From Caldivirga sp. UBA161 (GTDB lineage Archaea > Thermoproteota > Thermoprotei > Thermoproteales > Thermocladiaceae): 64,000 nucleotides of DNA. The notes under the pieces are model-generated. The model was not told where the DNA came from. It did not search any database and saw only the letters and a program-made list of their open reading frames with translations. The DNA lies in contig NZ_DAXS01000068.1 of NCBI RefSeq assembly GCF_002506515.1, positions 1,661 through 65,660 on the forward strand, in the 5' to 3' direction. The first letter of the stretch is position 1, and each line of letters starts with the position of its first letter. Both the position numbers and the translations under genes were made by a program. Positions 44,628 through 54,376 of the stretch are shown here, one piece after another.

Positions 44628-45360
44628 AGGTGAACACCCCAAGCATTAGGTAAGCCACCGTTGAGGCTATTAAGCCGTATAGTAATGCCGAAGCTCCATT
44701 ACCCATTATTATGCTTATGGTGGTTTGGTAAAGCTGATACATTGGCATAGCCACCACTATTGCGTTAATCCACTTGGGTAATACATATAATGGGTATGTT
44801 GCCCCCGAGAGTACTGTTATTAGCGATGTGACTACATTCATTAATGCATCCACATCCCTAATCCTAATTACTACACCTGCTAATGCAAGTCCAATGCCGT
44901 AAAGCGGCATTAACCCTATGATTATGATTATCATGGATGGTATTAACCTAATTAATCCGCTTAATCCAAAGGCGCCGTAAATTATAGGTAATGAAGCTAC
45001 AACATATGCCCCTACGTTAACAAGCACCATCACCATGGATGTAGCGAAAAGCACCATATACATGCTCACTGGAGTAGCCATAAGAGCCTCAAGCCTCCCC
45101 CCACTCCTCTCCTCATTAAGGAACCTGGCTCCTGTCTGAACCATTATTACAGACACCATTATTACCTCAAAGCCTATGAATTGCCTAATGAAATCCACAC
45201 CATTAACCCTAGTGAAGAAGGATGCCATGGCGGCCATACCACCTGCCACTAGGTAAGGCATTATTATCAGGATTATTAAGCCTCCGGGCTCCCTTGAAAC
45301 TATCTTAAACTCGTTAACCATTATTGCCCAAAATAAGCTAAGTTTATCCGTAATCCTCAC
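44584..45360 (-). CDS. ABC-2 type exporter permease subunit 1
   Basis: A 258-residue membrane protein with six helices. The cytoplasmic start (MRITDKLSLFWAIMVNEFK) and the RFLNEERSGGRLEALMATPVS loop (about 80-100) are typical of ABC-2 permeases. Its GTG start overlaps the ATPase stop codon by four bases. Together with the next permease it would form the heterodimeric membrane channel. Confidence 0.86.
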   Translation of the reverse strand: MRITDKLSLFWAIMVNEFKIVSREPGGLIILIIMPYLVAGGMAAMASFFTRVNGVDFIRQFIGFEVIMVSVIMVQTGARFLNEERSGGRLEALMATPVSMYMVLFATSMVMVLVNVGAYVVASLPIIYGAFGLSGLIRLIPSMIIIIIGLMPLYGIGLALAGVVIRIRDVDALMNVVTSLITVLSGATYPLYVLPKWINAIVVAMPMYQLYQTTISIIMGNGASALLYGLIASTVAYLMLGVFTYGRIERSVLKSGIR

Positions 45361-46268
45361 TTGGAGACCACCTTAATGTAGGCCTCCTCCAGGGTTGGTT
45401 CATTAACTCTGATCCTACTTATTCTAAGTCCATTATCCTCAGCCTCAAGCATTATCCTCCTAAGCTCAGCCACGGGATCAGTGGTCTCAACCCTAATTAT
45501 GCTGCTTCCTGAATCACCACTCACCTCAGCCTCAATAATATACCTTAAACCAAGCTTATCCTTAATATCCCTCGGTGAACCCTCAACCAAAACCTTCCCC
45601 TCACTAATTATGCCAACCCTATCACACACCTCCTCAACCTCCCATAAATTATGGCTGGTTAACAATATTGCCCTCCCCTCCTTCTTAAGGCTCTTAATGA
45701 GACTCCTAATTGACCTAGCTGACACTGGATCCAGGCCTATTGTTGGTTCATCTAGGAAAACCACGGGTGGGTCGTGGATTAGGGCCCTGGCTATTGATAA
45801 CCTAGCCCTCATGCCTAGGCTATACTCCTCATAAGGCCTATTGGCTGCCCAATCAAGGTTAACTAACTTAAGTAATTCCTTACCCCTCTCCTCAGCCTTC
45901 GCCCTACTTAATCCATATAACCTACCAAAGTACACCAGGTTCTCGAATCCGCTTAACCTTGAGTAGAATCCCTTATCTGGGTAAAGCACAAGCCCTATAA
46001 TCCCCCTAACTCTTCCAGCTTCCTTAACTACATCAAAGCCATTAACCCTAGCTAACCCTGAATCCGGTATTAATAATGTTGATAGAATCTTAACCGTGGT
46101 AGTCTTACCGGCGCCGTTGGGGCCTAATAAGCCATACACCTCACCCCACTTAATGCTTAATGATACACCGTTTAACGCATTAACCCTAGCCTTCCTCCTC
46201 TTAATTAACCCAACCCTCTCATAGCTTATGAAACTTTTCCTAAGGTCAATGGCCTCAACGGCGCTCAT
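45357..46268 (-). CDS. ABC transporter ATP-binding protein (ABC-2/NodI type)
   Basis: Drives the adjacent ABC-2 permeases. Walker A GPNGAGKT (49-56), a signature written SLGMR (149-153) instead of LSGGQ, Walker B VVFLDEP (169-175) and the H-loop TSHNL. The C-terminal domain (about 235-303) is the extension typical of drug/sugar exporter ATPases. Expected length. The gene leads a three-gene operon. Substrate (drug, lipid or glycan) cannot be read from sequence. Confidence 0.94.
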   Translation of the reverse strand: MSAVEAIDLRKSFISYERVGLIKRRKARVNALNGVSLSIKWGEVYGLLGPNGAGKTTTVKILSTLLIPDSGLARVNGFDVVKEAGRVRGIIGLVLYPDKGFYSRLSGFENLVYFGRLYGLSRAKAEERGKELLKLVNLDWAANRPYEEYSLGMRARLSIARALIHDPPVVFLDEPTIGLDPVSARSIRSLIKSLKKEGRAILLTSHNLWEVEEVCDRVGIISEGKVLVEGSPRDIKDKLGLRYIIEAEVSGDSGSSIIRVETTDPVAELRRIMLEAEDNGLRISRIRVNEPTLEEAYIKVVSK

Positions 46269-46318
46269 TAGCTTTATCCACTGGTTGCTAGGAATTTAAA
46301 CGTAAGCATAATGCCACT

Positions 46319-46693
46319 TCACTTAGCCTGCTTACCCTGTTCACTAATCAGCTTATTAATCATACTGAGCGCATTAAGTAGATTAGTTAAGGTTACTGCA
46401 TAATGATTTACTTCATCAATATCATTGGCCTTAGGTAATTCCCTCGATAATTCCATTATCTTAGAGAAGACCACATCCCTTACATTGATTAAGCCATACT
46501 TAATGTTAACCTCCCTCTCCTCCTCCTCACTCTTAACCACGACAACTTCCCTATCACAATTGGCGCAATAGTAGTTACCACTCTTAAGTTTAAGCAACGG
46601 CGTCCCACATACTGGGCAAGTATACTGAGTTAACACTGCCCCCTGCCTAATTAATTGAGCCATCTTCTTAGCTACTGAATCCTCCTTAGCCAT
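46319..46693 (-). CDS. SSSCA1/UPF0148-family zinc-ribbon protein
   Basis: A 124-residue protein of the archaeal family similar to Sjogren syndrome/scleroderma autoantigen 1. A zinc ribbon with C26, C29, C43 and C46 (CPVCGTPL...YYCANC) is followed by a helical C-terminus. TATA-like TTTTTTAAATAG is 27 bp before the ATG. The role of this family is unknown. Confidence 0.82.
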   Translation of the reverse strand: MAKEDSVAKKMAQLIRQGAVLTQYTCPVCGTPLLKLKSGNYYCANCDREVVVVKSEEEEREVNIKYGLINVRDVVFSKIMELSRELPKANDIDEVNHYAVTLTNLLNALSMINKLISEQGKQAK

Positions 46694-46734
46694 AATTAAT
46701 TCAATCGTAGGGGCTATTTAAAAAACAAACTACG

Positions 46735-49050
46735 TTAGGAACGTAGAACATGTGGTGAAGCCTTAATGAAGCGTACCTTAAACTCACCCATTGAGTAGAC
46801 CTTATCATAAGTAACTGGTATATTCGTTAGCCTACCGTATTTACCTAAATCTATGCTAAATACATTAGCATCACCGTAAACCTCAACTAAGAGATTATGA
46901 AGGGCATCGGCCGTTAAGTTTATTGAATCAACCGCACTATATGCTATCAATGCCCCATCCTTAACGTAAATTGGTATTCTACTTATTGGTGAATATGCAG
47001 TAATAGTTGTTGGGCCTTTAATAATATTCATACTCCAGTAATCGTACCAATTTCCTTCAGGTAGGTAAACTGATCTCATATCCCCTGAGAATATGGGTGC
47101 TATTAGCATGTACTCACCAAACATGTATTCATCCTCGATGTCTCTAACAGCCTCATCGTTGGGGTAATCCATTACAAGTGGCCTAACGAACGGCTTACCA
47201 GCCCTTAAGCCTTCAATTACTTGAGAGTAAATGTATGGTATTAAGGAGTACTTAAACTTAATGAATCCTTTAACTATATTGAAGGCTTCCTCCCCATACC
47301 TCCAAGGTTCCCTCTCACTTACCCCATGGAATCTACTATGCGTTAGTAGTAGGCCCATTTGAGCCCACCTAATGTAAAGCTCAACAGTGGGTTTACTAGC
47401 GTAGCCGCCAATATCCACACTTGAGTACATTATTCCAGAGGTGGCCATTGATAACACGCCCCTAAGTGATGCAGCCATACCCCTCTCCGTGGAATCAGGA
47501 TCCCCAGTCCACCTTATTGGGTACTTATGGATACCTAATCCCCCTGACCTACCCCAGACTATTGCCTCCCCCCTCTCACCCTTTATCGCCTCATAAACAG
47601 CCCTATTGTAGAGGACTGGGTATAGGTTATGTATGCATGAGTTAACACCTATTGAGTACTCACCCTCCTCAGGAGCTCCTTCTCCGTAGTCGGTTTTAAT
47701 TGCATCAATACCCAGTTTAAGTAGCCTCCTAATCTCCTCAATATATGCGTTACAAGCTTCACTCCTAGTGAAGTCGACTGCGCCGAAATCATCAGTCAAG
47801 TATCTGTATGTGAATAATTCACCACCCTTCCAGGCAGGCATCTCAACCATTGGCCTGCCCCTAACCTTAACTAGGAATCCCCTATTATTAAACTCATTAA
47901 ACACCCTACTTCCAACTGGGGTGTATGGGTTAACCCATATACTAACCCTGAAGCCTAATTCATGAATCCTCCTAATCATTGATGCTGGGTCAGGGAATCC
48001 ATCATGCCACTCAAAGGTGCATCCCTGCCCAGTCCAAGGGTACTCTGAGGCTAGTTTAATGTACTTGTCAGGCCACTTAGACTTAATGTAATCAATCAAT
48101 GGCCTAAAACTCCACCTACCGTTAACCCTATGATACTCCTCAAGCTCTTTCAAGTCCCCTTCACTGAGGCCTAGTTCCCTTAGGAACCTTCTAAGCGACT
48201 CCTTAACAGGCCTGAGGGTGTATATTGGGTCTATGTGAATTACGTCACCGGGTAACCCACGCCTCCTAACCTCCTCAGCGAATTTAATAACATCACCCTG
48301 AGTCCTATACTCAGAATACATGTACCCAGTATCCCTCCATAAACTATACCAAACACCAAAGGACCATAGGGGTGGTATCTCAGGATGCCCGGTGAGTTCC
48401 CAGAATGCCTTAATGATTTTACTTGGTTCATTAGATAGAATTAAGTACATAATAACACTACTGGGTATTACTAATTCCCCAACCCCAAGGTACCTTGAAC
48501 CAAAGTCAAGAATAACGCGGCAGTAAGTGTCTATAAGCAGTCCATAACCCTCAGTGGACCAGAAGAATGGGTAGGCTACGTAGGTTTTATCATTAGGTAA
48601 ACCCCCTGGATCAACGACATATACCTCAAGCCTCTGCCCAACTCTATTAAGCCTATTAAACCACTCACCAGCCCCATATATCCCCTCACCCGGCTTTATT
48701 GAGAATGGTATATGCAATTCATCACCAACTCTACGGAAGTAACCCCAGCCCACTGCAACTTTATTACTGAATACCACCTTACTATTCCTCGAAATTGTTA
48801 GTGATAATGGATTAGTGTCAACAATTATTGAATATTCATTAATACTAGTACTAATGCTCCTAGGCTCAACAGCACCACTGGATTCACTTAACTCAATGCT
48901 AAGCGTAGTTGTATTTAATGGTAATCGCCTTATTGTTAAATTATAGGTTAATCCACTTATTAAAACCCTCGCCATTAAAATAACCTCTGCATCCTTCAAG
49001 GTAGATTCATTCTCGATGGCGGAGAAGCTTATGGGCTTGCAGGGATTCAT
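46735..49050 (-). CDS. xylS: GH31 alpha-xylosidase (XylS/YicI type)
   Basis: Releases alpha-linked xylose from xyloglucan oligosaccharides; intracellular by lack of signal peptide. The nucleophile is in IKTDYGEG (Asp about 453), the form typical of alpha-xylosidases rather than WLDMNEP, and the acid/base Asp is in RWTGDPDST (near 513). N-terminal beta-sandwich block IYGAGEWF and later GLLLTHSRFHG are present. Start ATG 49050 (771 residues) is chosen over TTG 49062 because the TATA box at 49072-49083 lies 27 bp upstream. A dyad between the TATA box and the ATG matches the GntR self-operator. Confidence 0.9.
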   Translation of the reverse strand: MNPCKPISFSAIENESTLKDAEVILMARVLISGLTYNLTIRRLPLNTTTLSIELSESSGAVEPRSISTSINEYSIIVDTNPLSLTISRNSKVVFSNKVAVGWGYFRRVGDELHIPFSIKPGEGIYGAGEWFNRLNRVGQRLEVYVVDPGGLPNDKTYVAYPFFWSTEGYGLLIDTYCRVILDFGSRYLGVGELVIPSSVIMYLILSNEPSKIIKAFWELTGHPEIPPLWSFGVWYSLWRDTGYMYSEYRTQGDVIKFAEEVRRRGLPGDVIHIDPIYTLRPVKESLRRFLRELGLSEGDLKELEEYHRVNGRWSFRPLIDYIKSKWPDKYIKLASEYPWTGQGCTFEWHDGFPDPASMIRRIHELGFRVSIWVNPYTPVGSRVFNEFNNRGFLVKVRGRPMVEMPAWKGGELFTYRYLTDDFGAVDFTRSEACNAYIEEIRRLLKLGIDAIKTDYGEGAPEEGEYSIGVNSCIHNLYPVLYNRAVYEAIKGERGEAIVWGRSGGLGIHKYPIRWTGDPDSTERGMAASLRGVLSMATSGIMYSSVDIGGYASKPTVELYIRWAQMGLLLTHSRFHGVSEREPWRYGEEAFNIVKGFIKFKYSLIPYIYSQVIEGLRAGKPFVRPLVMDYPNDEAVRDIEDEYMFGEYMLIAPIFSGDMRSVYLPEGNWYDYWSMNIIKGPTTITAYSPISRIPIYVKDGALIAYSAVDSINLTADALHNLLVEVYGDANVFSIDLGKYGRLTNIPVTYDKVYSMGEFKVRFIKASPHVLRS

Positions 49051-49051
49051 A

Positions 49052-49063
49052 ATTGTACACAAT
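49052..49063. promoter_or_regulatory. Dyad operator candidate in the alpha-xylosidase promoter
   Basis: ATTGT-AC-ACAAT is an inverted repeat with five-base arms, directly before the ATG at 49050 and after the TATA box. On the minus strand its core TTGTGTACAA fits TNGT-N2-ACNA and differs from the GntR promoter dyad TAGTGTACCA at two positions. Confidence 0.45.
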
Positions 49064-49071
49064 ATTTCATT

Positions 49072-49083
49072 TACTTTTAAGTA
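49072..49083 (-). promoter_or_regulatory. TATA box of the alpha-xylosidase gene
   Basis: Minus-strand TACTTAAAAGTA is centred 27 bp before ATG 49050. Confidence 0.55.
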
Positions 49084-49205
49084 TTTACATCATTGATTTC
49101 CTGCATTAATACTAAAGTTTAATGAAGCATGATTAAGTTTGATTTAGATAACACTAGAATATTATAGGTTCTAAGCTTATTAAGGCTACCTGCATGCTGG
49201 TAATT

Positions 49206-50864
49206 ATGAGTATGGGTGAGGAAATTTTAATAGTACCGCAGCCTAAGCAGCTGCAATTTAATGGTGAATGGTTTAGATTCGATGGTTTCAGTAATCTGCC
49301 TGACAACATAACCTCTGACTTCAATATACCTAAGGGTTCCTGGGAAATTAAATTAAGTGAGGAGGAGGGTGATCATTGTTCAATTAATGTTAATAATGGT
49401 TCAATAGAAGCCAGGGGGAATAAGTACATTTGCTATGCCACAGTTATTCAATTAACAATGCAGAGGAGCGGCTTTATACCCAGTGTTGAGGTTTATGAGG
49501 AACTTAGCTTTAAGATAAGGGGCTTCCACATGGATATAGCCAGGGGTGGTGTGCCGAATCTTGAGACCTTTAAAAACATTATTAAGTGGCTTTTCCTACT
49601 TAAGTATAATTACTTCTTCATTTACCTGGAGGACCTTTACCCGTGGAGGAGCTACCCAGATATAGGTGCTTTAAGGGGTAGGTTAAGTGAGGAGGAGTGG
49701 AATACTATAGTTAATTACGGTGAATCATACGGCATTGAGGTTGTGCCATCATTAGAGCTACTGGGCCACATGGAGAACATACTATCATTACCAAAATACA
49801 GTAGGTTTAAGGAACTTTGGTGGGTTCCACGTGATGGTACATTAGATGCAAGCAGTGAGGATGCGAGGGCATTCGCGTTAAGGTTGCTTCAGGATGTTCT
49901 TGAAACCAGTAAATCAAGGTTAATACACGTGGGTGGTGATGAAACATGGTCACTGGGTAGAGGTAGGAGCCTTGATAAGGTTGGCTTCGTCTTTAAGGGC
50001 CCTGAACTGTACTTAACGCATTATAGGGCTATATTAAATATGGTTAAGAAGTATGGTAAAGTACCTGTGGTTTGGGGTGACATGTTAACCGGAATATATT
50101 TACCCAGTGAGGAGAGGACCATATGGGAGGGCGTTATTAATGATAAGATGTGGGATGAGGTGATTATAGCTAATTGGAATTATGAACCATTAAATGTGGA
50201 GGATTTCCTAAACATGATAGATAAGGTTGGGCACTACAGTAATCAATTGGCATGCCCAGGCTTATCAAACTGGAACAGGTTCTACCCAGACTTCGAAAGA
50301 GCATTAACCAATGTTAAGAACTTTCTAATGGCAGCCAAGGAGAGGAAACTGGGTGGATTCCTAATAACTGCATGGGGTGATGATGGTGAGGAATGCCTAT
50401 TCACATACCTAACACCCCTAATACTGGCTTCAATGGAGATAGCTGAGGGTACGGGTGATTGGGAGGCTAAGTGGATTAGGTTAAGTAGTGAGGATGAGGG
50501 TGTTTTAAAGGCCCGTAAATTATTCGGTAAGGGAATAGTGTCCTCTAATATAAAAAACGTAATATACTTGGATAGGTTAAGTACTATGAGTAATGAAGCT
50601 AAGGAAATGATTAAGGATGAATGGGGCAAGATACTTAACGAATTAAGGAATGTGAAGCTCCCTGAGAGTTTAGAATTAATTAGGAGCATGATGGAACTCG
50701 GCTTAAGGGTAATTAAGGGTGAGGCAAAGGCTGATGATTACTGGAGCATAATTGATGCTTATGCTAAACTATGGTTAAGTGAAAGAAAACCAGAGGGCTT
50801 ATCTAACATATTATCTAGGTTCGGTAAATCAATGCTAATTCTTAAGTATAATTTAAAAGGATAA
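49206..50864 (+). CDS. GH20-family beta-N-acetylhexosaminidase-like enzyme
   Basis: Probably releases N-acetylhexosamine from glycans; the catalytic Asp-Glu pair is in HVGGDETW (D245, E246). The TIM barrel begins at FKIRGFHMDIARGG (near 100-113), with YNYFFIYLEDLYPW and VVPSLELLGHMENIL in expected order; ITAWGDDG gives the late Trp/Asp wall. Domain 1 (about 1-95) is the usual small alpha/beta domain. No signal peptide. GH20 enzymes are uncommon in archaea. Start ATG 49206 (552 residues) has TATA-like CTTATTAAG 26 bp upstream; ATG 49194 is the alternative. Confidence 0.8.
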   Translation: MSMGEEILIVPQPKQLQFNGEWFRFDGFSNLPDNITSDFNIPKGSWEIKLSEEEGDHCSINVNNGSIEARGNKYICYATVIQLTMQRSGFIPSVEVYEELSFKIRGFHMDIARGGVPNLETFKNIIKWLFLLKYNYFFIYLEDLYPWRSYPDIGALRGRLSEEEWNTIVNYGESYGIEVVPSLELLGHMENILSLPKYSRFKELWWVPRDGTLDASSEDARAFALRLLQDVLETSKSRLIHVGGDETWSLGRGRSLDKVGFVFKGPELYLTHYRAILNMVKKYGKVPVVWGDMLTGIYLPSEERTIWEGVINDKMWDEVIIANWNYEPLNVEDFLNMIDKVGHYSNQLACPGLSNWNRFYPDFERALTNVKNFLMAAKERKLGGFLITAWGDDGEECLFTYLTPLILASMEIAEGTGDWEAKWIRLSSEDEGVLKARKLFGKGIVSSNIKNVIYLDRLSTMSNEAKEMIKDEWGKILNELRNVKLPESLELIRSMMELGLRVIKGEAKADDYWSIIDAYAKLWLSERKPEGLSNILSRFGKSMLILKYNLKG

Positions 50865-50904
50865 TAGTAGCAATGCTTAAATAGAGGTTCAAGCATAATG
50901 TATT

Positions 50905-51726
50905 ATGAACCTAGGGGTTTCAACATACTCCTTCTGGCACTTTGAGGGTGAGAAGATGCCCATTAATAATTACTTAGAGAGAGCTGCTAAACATGGGTTC
51001 AGTGGTGTTGAAATTCTTGAGGATCATTTAAGTGGACTCAATACAGGGGATTTAAGGGAGGTTAAGAGGGTAGCCTTCACGCTTGGATTAAGCATATACG
51101 CTGTATCAATTCACAATGATTTTATTAACCCACTCACTGGTTCAAGGGATAAGGAGGTTGAGTTAGTGAAGAAGTGGTTAAATGCAGCCTATGTCCTTGG
51201 AGCATCCATAATTAGGATTAATTCAGGTAGGTGGAGGACAATTAAGAGTTTTGATGAGTTAATGAGGAATAAGGGTAAAGAACCACCATTACCAGGTTAT
51301 ACTGAGGAGGATGCATTAAGGTGGGTTGAGGAGTCAATAAGAAGCCTACTACCCACTGCTGAGGATTTAGGAATAATACTTGGCCTTGAGAATCATTGGG
51401 GGATTTCAGGTAAGGCGTCAAACATGGTTAAAATGTTTAATGACGTACCATCAAAGTACTTTAGGGCAGTAATGGATATAGGTAACTTCATTGAGGATAC
51501 CTATGGGCAACTGGAGATGATAGCGCCCTACACTGCAATGGTTCATGCTAAGACATACTTTGGTGGTGGCGTGTGGTATACCTTGGATATAGATTACGAT
51601 AGGGTTTTCAACATTCTTAAGAATCATGGATTCAATGGCTGGGTTTCACTGGAGTATGAGGGTAGGGAAGATTATGATACTGGTGTTGCTAAGAGTAGGG
51701 AATTGCTTCTAAAGTACATTAGGTAA
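50905..51726 (+). CDS. Sugar phosphate isomerase/epimerase (AP-endonuclease-2 TIM barrel)
   Basis: A 273-residue xylose-isomerase-like TIM barrel. It starts MNLGVSTYSFWHFEGEK and has metal-site blocks EILEDHLSG, AVSIHNDFINP, LGLENHWGIS (catalytic Glu/His), VMDIGNF, MVHAKTYF and VSLEYEGR. The metal-binding Glu-Asp-His-Glu set looks complete. Family members include hydroxypyruvate isomerase and inosose or sugar epimerases. TATA-like GCTTAAATAG lies 25 bp before the ATG, so it has its own promoter despite the 40-base gap from the GH20 gene. Confidence 0.85.
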   Translation: MNLGVSTYSFWHFEGEKMPINNYLERAAKHGFSGVEILEDHLSGLNTGDLREVKRVAFTLGLSIYAVSIHNDFINPLTGSRDKEVELVKKWLNAAYVLGASIIRINSGRWRTIKSFDELMRNKGKEPPLPGYTEEDALRWVEESIRSLLPTAEDLGIILGLENHWGISGKASNMVKMFNDVPSKYFRAVMDIGNFIEDTYGQLEMIAPYTAMVHAKTYFGGGVWYTLDIDYDRVFNILKNHGFNGWVSLEYEGREDYDTGVAKSRELLLKYIR

Positions 51727-51733
51727 TAACACC

Positions 51734-52891
51734 TCAATGCATTAAGCTCTGTTGAATTTCATTAATCCTACTCCTCAATGCGGTGTTCATTATTAGTGAA
51801 ACCAGTAGGAAGAGTATGGATAGTAGGATGAATAGATTCCTAACCCCAATTACTGTTGAAATAGCACCCCCAATTAATCCACCTAGTATTGACCCCATTG
51901 AGAACATTGTAAAGAAGACAGCTGATCCCTTACCCCTCTCCACGCCTAGGCTCATGAGTAATGCTGGGGTTGATACTATGAATAATGCGTAACCAATACC
52001 CCTAACCACTTGAGCCAGGTATAATGCACTCAATGGGATGAGGGAATATAGCGTGAAGGCTAAGGATAATACTAAACCATTGATTATGAATAAATACTTC
52101 CTGAATATTAGGCTGCTGTCAAATAACCTACCGGTAATGATCATTGTAGGCACCTCAGCAGTCGCACCTGCAGCTATTACTTCACCCAAGTACAATATTG
52201 AACCATGTTTAATGAAGACGTACACTGGTAGGAACCAGGATGCTGATGATATTGTTAACCCAGCTATTAAGGAGTAGAGTGATAGGGCAGCCCACGTGCT
52301 TAAGGTAAGCCTAGTGGTGAATCTAGTGGAGTATGTTTCCTTAAGCATTAAGGCAGCTATGGTAAGCGCCATTAGCAATTCAATTAAAGCAAATAAGAGG
52401 GCGTACCCTAGTGATGATTTAACTATTATTAACGGTATTACTAAACTACCCCCTATCCAACCAATAGCCCCACCAATCCTAACAACACTAATACTCCTAC
52501 CTAATTTAACCACTGATATTTCAGAGGATGAGGCTAACATTAACGTTGAGAAGCCCCCGGCTAGGAATCCCATAATTATTGACGATAACACGTAGTAGCT
52601 TACCCTTAAGTTCAACATAAGGAGTAATGTAATTAAGGCTGCTGAGAGTAAATCAATAATAATCACCCTCCTCCTGCTCTTCATAATGTCTGATAAGTAG
52701 CCTAATGAATATTGGCCCATCATGGATGCTATATTATAGGATGTACTAAATGCACCAATTTCAATCAACGTTAAGCCGCTGGCGTATAGAATGTAGGTTG
52801 AGAATAATGCGTAGAGCGGCACCACAGACCACATTAAGGCGTATATAATTAGTAAAATCAGCTCCACTGAGGCATTTACCTTAAACTGCAT
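51734..52891 (-). CDS. Major facilitator superfamily transporter
   Basis: A 385-residue integral membrane protein with about 11-12 helices. The loop between helices 2 and 3 holds GYLSDIMKSRRRVI (about 59-72), a weak MFS motif A (G-x-L-x-D-R-x-G-R-R). TATA-like GCTTTAATTC is 24 bp before the ATG. It is divergent from the M19 dipeptidase gene and convergent with the sugar epimerase gene. Substrate unknown; the neighbours suggest a sugar, amino sugar or peptide. Confidence 0.85.
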   Translation of the reverse strand: MQFKVNASVELILLIIYALMWSVVPLYALFSTYILYASGLTLIEIGAFSTSYNIASMMGQYSLGYLSDIMKSRRRVIIIDLLSAALITLLLMLNLRVSYYVLSSIIMGFLAGGFSTLMLASSSEISVVKLGRSISVVRIGGAIGWIGGSLVIPLIIVKSSLGYALLFALIELLMALTIAALMLKETYSTRFTTRLTLSTWAALSLYSLIAGLTISSASWFLPVYVFIKHGSILYLGEVIAAGATAEVPTMIITGRLFDSSLIFRKYLFIINGLVLSLAFTLYSLIPLSALYLAQVVRGIGYALFIVSTPALLMSLGVERGKGSAVFFTMFSMGSILGGLIGGAISTVIGVRNLFILLSILFLLVSLIMNTALRSRINEIQQSLMH

Positions 52892-52978
52892 TATTCGGTT
52901 GTTAACTACTGAATTAAAGCTTAACTGATTTTAATTTAGTGAAGCATAGTTTTAAAAGCTATATGCAATATAATTATC

Positions 52979-53917
52979 ATGAGGATTGCTGACCTACACG
53001 AGGATATCTCATGGGGGACTTCACAATACTTTAACGATACCATTAATGGCCCAGCACAATCAAGTATAGCTCAATTGGCTAAATTCGATCAGGCATTAGT
53101 ATTCGCGGCAATATACCCTCATGTTAGGACTTGGAATGAGGATGCTGATAAGATTAAGGCACTCTATGGTAGAGCAACAAACCCAACGCACTTCTCATTC
53201 GACCTAATACTGGATCACCTCAAATTCTACTACTACCTGGAGAGGAGGGGATTAATTAAGATTATTAAAAGCCCTAATGATACCTTAAGTAAGGTTAACT
53301 TCGTAATATCCCTGGAGGGTACTGATGCATTGAGGGATATATATGACTTATACGTACTTAAGAACCTGGGGGTTAGGGTTATTCAATTAACATGGAATTA
53401 TGATACTAAGTTTGCTGCATCATGTAATTCAAGGAAGGATTACGGCTTAACTGGTGAGGGTGAGGAACTGGTTAAATTAGCCAATGACCTTGGCTTATTA
53501 ATTGACCTAGCTCACGCAAGTAAGCAAACTGTGCTTGATGTAGCATCAATATCTAGGAAGCCTATTATAGTTAGCCACGCTAACGCTAGGAAGCTTAAGG
53601 ACTCCCGTAGGAATCTTGATGATGAAATGATTGAGGCCATTATTAAGGCTGGGGGAATTATAGGGGTGGCTGCAATACCATCATTATTACCTAACCCAAG
53701 TATTGAGGGTATATTAGATAATATTAAGTATATTGGTGAGAATTATGGCTGGGATTATGTGGCAATAGGTACTGACTTCCTTGGAATGTACCCTGATGAA
53801 GTAATAAGTGGCCTTGAGTCAATTGAGAAACTAAGCATGCTCAGTGATATGTTGGGTGATGAAGCTGAAAAGGTACTGTGGGGTAATGCCTATAGGATGC
53901 TTAAGTACATAGGGTAA
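52979..53917 (+). CDS. M19 membrane dipeptidase family (renal-dipeptidase-like)
   Basis: A zinc dipeptidase that often cleaves peptides with a D- or L-amino acid. The 312-residue TIM barrel has the binuclear ligands DLHED (H7, D9; the family usually reads DxHND), the bridging Glu in ISLEGTD, His in IDLAHASKQTVLD and IVSHANAR, and GTDFLG. No signal peptide or membrane anchor, unlike the mammalian enzyme, so cytosolic. A TATA box GTTTTAAAAGC lies 27 bp upstream. It is divergent from the MFS gene. Confidence 0.88.
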   Translation: MRIADLHEDISWGTSQYFNDTINGPAQSSIAQLAKFDQALVFAAIYPHVRTWNEDADKIKALYGRATNPTHFSFDLILDHLKFYYYLERRGLIKIIKSPNDTLSKVNFVISLEGTDALRDIYDLYVLKNLGVRVIQLTWNYDTKFAASCNSRKDYGLTGEGEELVKLANDLGLLIDLAHASKQTVLDVASISRKPIIVSHANARKLKDSRRNLDDEMIEAIIKAGGIIGVAAIPSLLPNPSIEGILDNIKYIGENYGWDYVAIGTDFLGMYPDEVISGLESIEKLSMLSDMLGDEAEKVLWGNAYRMLKYIG

Positions 53918-53932
53918 TTAGAATCCCATAAT

Positions 53933-54313
53933 TCAATGCTTCTTACCACGGTTTTTAGCCAACATATCTCTTATTTCATTCTTCCAAATGTATCCAGCCA
54001 CCCTCCTACCTTCCTTGGTTAAATCATAGTAAATCCCCCTCCCCCTCTTCTCAGGGTTATGCTGCTTAACCTTAAGCCACGGCTTAACCGAACTAGTAAC
54101 CCTACCCTTTAAACTCCCCTTAAACTCCTGTAGTAAATTAAGTTGAACAAGATGCTTACAAGCCTCCTCAACTTCATCTTCAGGTATTATTGGATTCCAC
54201 CCAGATGCACCGAGGAGCCTCCTGGCAAGTAGCCATGGTGTATCTGGGCCATACTTATAAATGTGGGCTAGTATCATTTTCTCTAATTCACTTAAACCAT
54301 CACCAGTGCCCAC
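53933..54313 (-). CDS. Winged-helix protein (DUF2250-like)
   Basis: A 126-residue protein with an N-terminal winged helix (about 7-65, LSELEKMILAHIYKYGPDTPWLLARRL) and a basic tail ending KNRGKKH. The C-terminal YDLTKEGRRVAGYIW is a typical wHTH ending. TATA-like GGTTAAAACC is 25 bp before GTG 54313. It resembles archaeal DUF2250 regulators, which I cannot confirm. Targets unknown. Confidence 0.65.
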   Translation of the reverse strand: MGTGDGLSELEKMILAHIYKYGPDTPWLLARRLLGASGWNPIIPEDEVEEACKHLVQLNLLQEFKGSLKGRVTSSVKPWLKVKQHNPEKRGRGIYYDLTKEGRRVAGYIWKNEIRDMLAKNRGKKH

Positions 54314-54376
54314 GAACGGTATTGCTATTAATGGTTTTAACCCTAACGCTGTCTCATCCCTAACACTTTATAATCA

